A stretch of 64,000 nucleotides of DNA from Selaginella moellendorffii. Its lineage: Eukaryota > Streptophyta > Lycopodiopsida > Selaginellales > Selaginellaceae. Numbering within the stretch: position 1 is the first letter of the stretch; each line of letters opens with the position of its first letter. Positions 63,001-64,000 of this stretch are shown here, piece after piece. The notes under the pieces were generated by a model that worked only from the letters and a program-made list of their open reading frames with translations, was not told the origin of the DNA and did no database searches. Location of the stretch: NCBI RefSeq assembly GCF_000143415.4, contig NW_003314333.1:571207-635206 (forward strand), written 5' to 3'. Position numbers and translations under genes: made by a program.

Positions 63001-63841
63001 AAGTGAGAACTTGCTTAGAAGAAAAGACTTCTAGAGTAGTTAATTATGCTTTCCATATCAAACAAACTCCATTCTTTCTTCTTTTGGATTTTTCTCATAA
63101 AATTACTTGTAAAATAATTTAAACTTGAATTTCTTGGCAATATATACTGTATTTCAATTTCAAACTCATCCCATCTTTATAGCTTTGGTGACAGATAAAA
63201 ATTTTATTCACTTTTGGTGGCCATAGTGGGATAAGCTAGCACTCTAGCTTGAAAAATAACCAAGAGAAAATCATTTGTAAATTTCAAATGTGCTCAACAC
63301 TAAGAATTATAAATAGATCTTTTAAATGATTGCAGAGGCCCTGAAACCCAAACAACACTGAACAAAAGAGTTTTTTTTGCGATTACAGTGGCATAATGTT
63401 TAGATAACACAAGAAAGATAGTTTTCTGTATCTATACTTGCATTCTTGCCTTTACCTACAAAATAGTGACAAATAAACAAAAACAAGAACATAGAAGGAG
63501 AAAAAAAGAAAATAAAGAAAAGGAGAATAAAAGAGAACTCATCATTAAACCCTAAAGACATGAGTAAGGATAAGTATATATCACTATCTCAACTCTATTT
63601 TGCATAAACAATTATAAATGGGAGAAACATGGTTAATTCAATGCAAATTGTTTTTTAGCATAGTTAAGTATATAATTTTATAACCATTTCTAATTGCTTC
63701 ACATTTGTCTATAATGAGCATTGCTTAAGTCAAATCTTTCTTCTTTGAATGCCTAAGCTTAAGTGTAACTCCATTTCGCCTAAATTTCCTTCTTTACTTT
63801 ATTTGGGAAGATATACAAAATAAAACATTTACTTCTTCATT
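60016..63841. other. No gene recognised, AT-rich towards the end
   Basis: 60.0-61.1 kb is GC-balanced and carries several short ORFs on both strands, none with recognisable motifs. It may hold a non-coding or poorly conserved gene. 61.4-63.8 kb is AT-rich without features I can support. Confidence 0.45.
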
Positions 63842-63950
63842 ACACTAAGTAGGAGTTGGTACAATAGACAGAACCTTGGCAATAAAACTTAACTAAGGCC
63901 AAGGCAGTGGTTGTTAAATAAACAAGGTAAAACTGACAAATTACAAAAGT
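63842..63950 (+). repeat. 3'-end fragment of a Gypsy-2-type LTR
   Basis: Matches the last 120 or so bases of the Gypsy-2 LTR ('aagtaggagttggtac', 'gaaccttggcaa', 'gccaaggcagtg', 'acaaggtaa') with decay. It stops short of the LTR end. Confidence 0.75.
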
Positions 63951-64000
63951 ATCCCAAGTTTAAATTTTCTATGCATATTGCAAAAGCTTATGAAATTTGA

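Overview
The window looks like nuclear DNA of an early-diverging land plant, most likely the lycophyte Selaginella (inference; no species marker is present). The reasons are very short spliceosomal introns (46-61 bases) in every gene I could splice, an intronless DYW-type PPR gene beside a second large PPR gene, Arabidopsis-type telomeric repeats (CCCTAAA), plant Ty3/Gypsy elements and a plant fasciclin-like arabinogalactan protein. Host genes are GC-balanced and compact. They sit in AT-rich, heavily decayed repeat DNA in which almost every disabling stop is explained by C->T or G->A.

Layout. 1-0.73 kb: a TRIM (miniature LTR element). 0.73-4.8 kb: no recognisable gene. 4.8-9.8 kb: Gypsy-1, nearly complete, with an in-phase GGGAAAC frameshift heptamer between gag and pol and one nonsense codon in pol. 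9.95-13.5 kb: a fasciclin pseudogene, a 910-residue PPR-DYW gene and scrambled helicase-like gene fragments. 13.5-24.7 kb: AT-rich DNA, a second TRIM, a tandem LTR-like pair, a decayed bulb-lectin gene, small retroelement and PPR fragments, and a TRIM LTR joined to a telomeric-repeat tract. 24.7-44.7 kb: Gypsy-2, a chromodomain retrotransposon with LTRs of about 1.15 kb, split by a 12,438-base DNA transposon (27,629-40,066). 45.6-49.5 kb: a decayed Gypsy-1 relative carrying a decayed Gypsy-2 LTR. 50.5-60.0 kb: a gene-rich island. 60-64 kb: AT-rich, nothing recognised except a Gypsy-2 LTR tail at the end.

Most unusual object. The 12.4-kb transposon has about 24-base terminal inverted repeats and a 4-base target duplication, and the interrupted pol reading frame resumes exactly across it. 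It carries two divergent genes. One is an intact 11-exon gene for a 1,516-residue protein with a ParB-like domain, basic and acidic tracts, a proline/threonine repeat region and an FCP1/NIF phosphatase-like domain whose nucleophile aspartate is replaced. The other is a DUF7869-like candidate transposase broken by in-frame stops. About 20 copies of a 22-base palindrome are scattered through this element and I saw none elsewhere. Many lie in introns just upstream of the 3' splice site, and two lie inside coding exons.

Gene island. A fasciclin-like AGP gene (+) converges on a PPR gene (-) whose N-terminus looks like DUF3820. Next is a nine-exon minus-strand gene joining a half-length Nup155-like region to a DUF3669-like kinase-fold domain (862 residues). 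Last come two tandem five-exon genes whose products resemble only the C-terminal lobe of a DEAD-box helicase. Both of the last two architectures come from splice models whose phases close exactly, but all homology calls are by eye.
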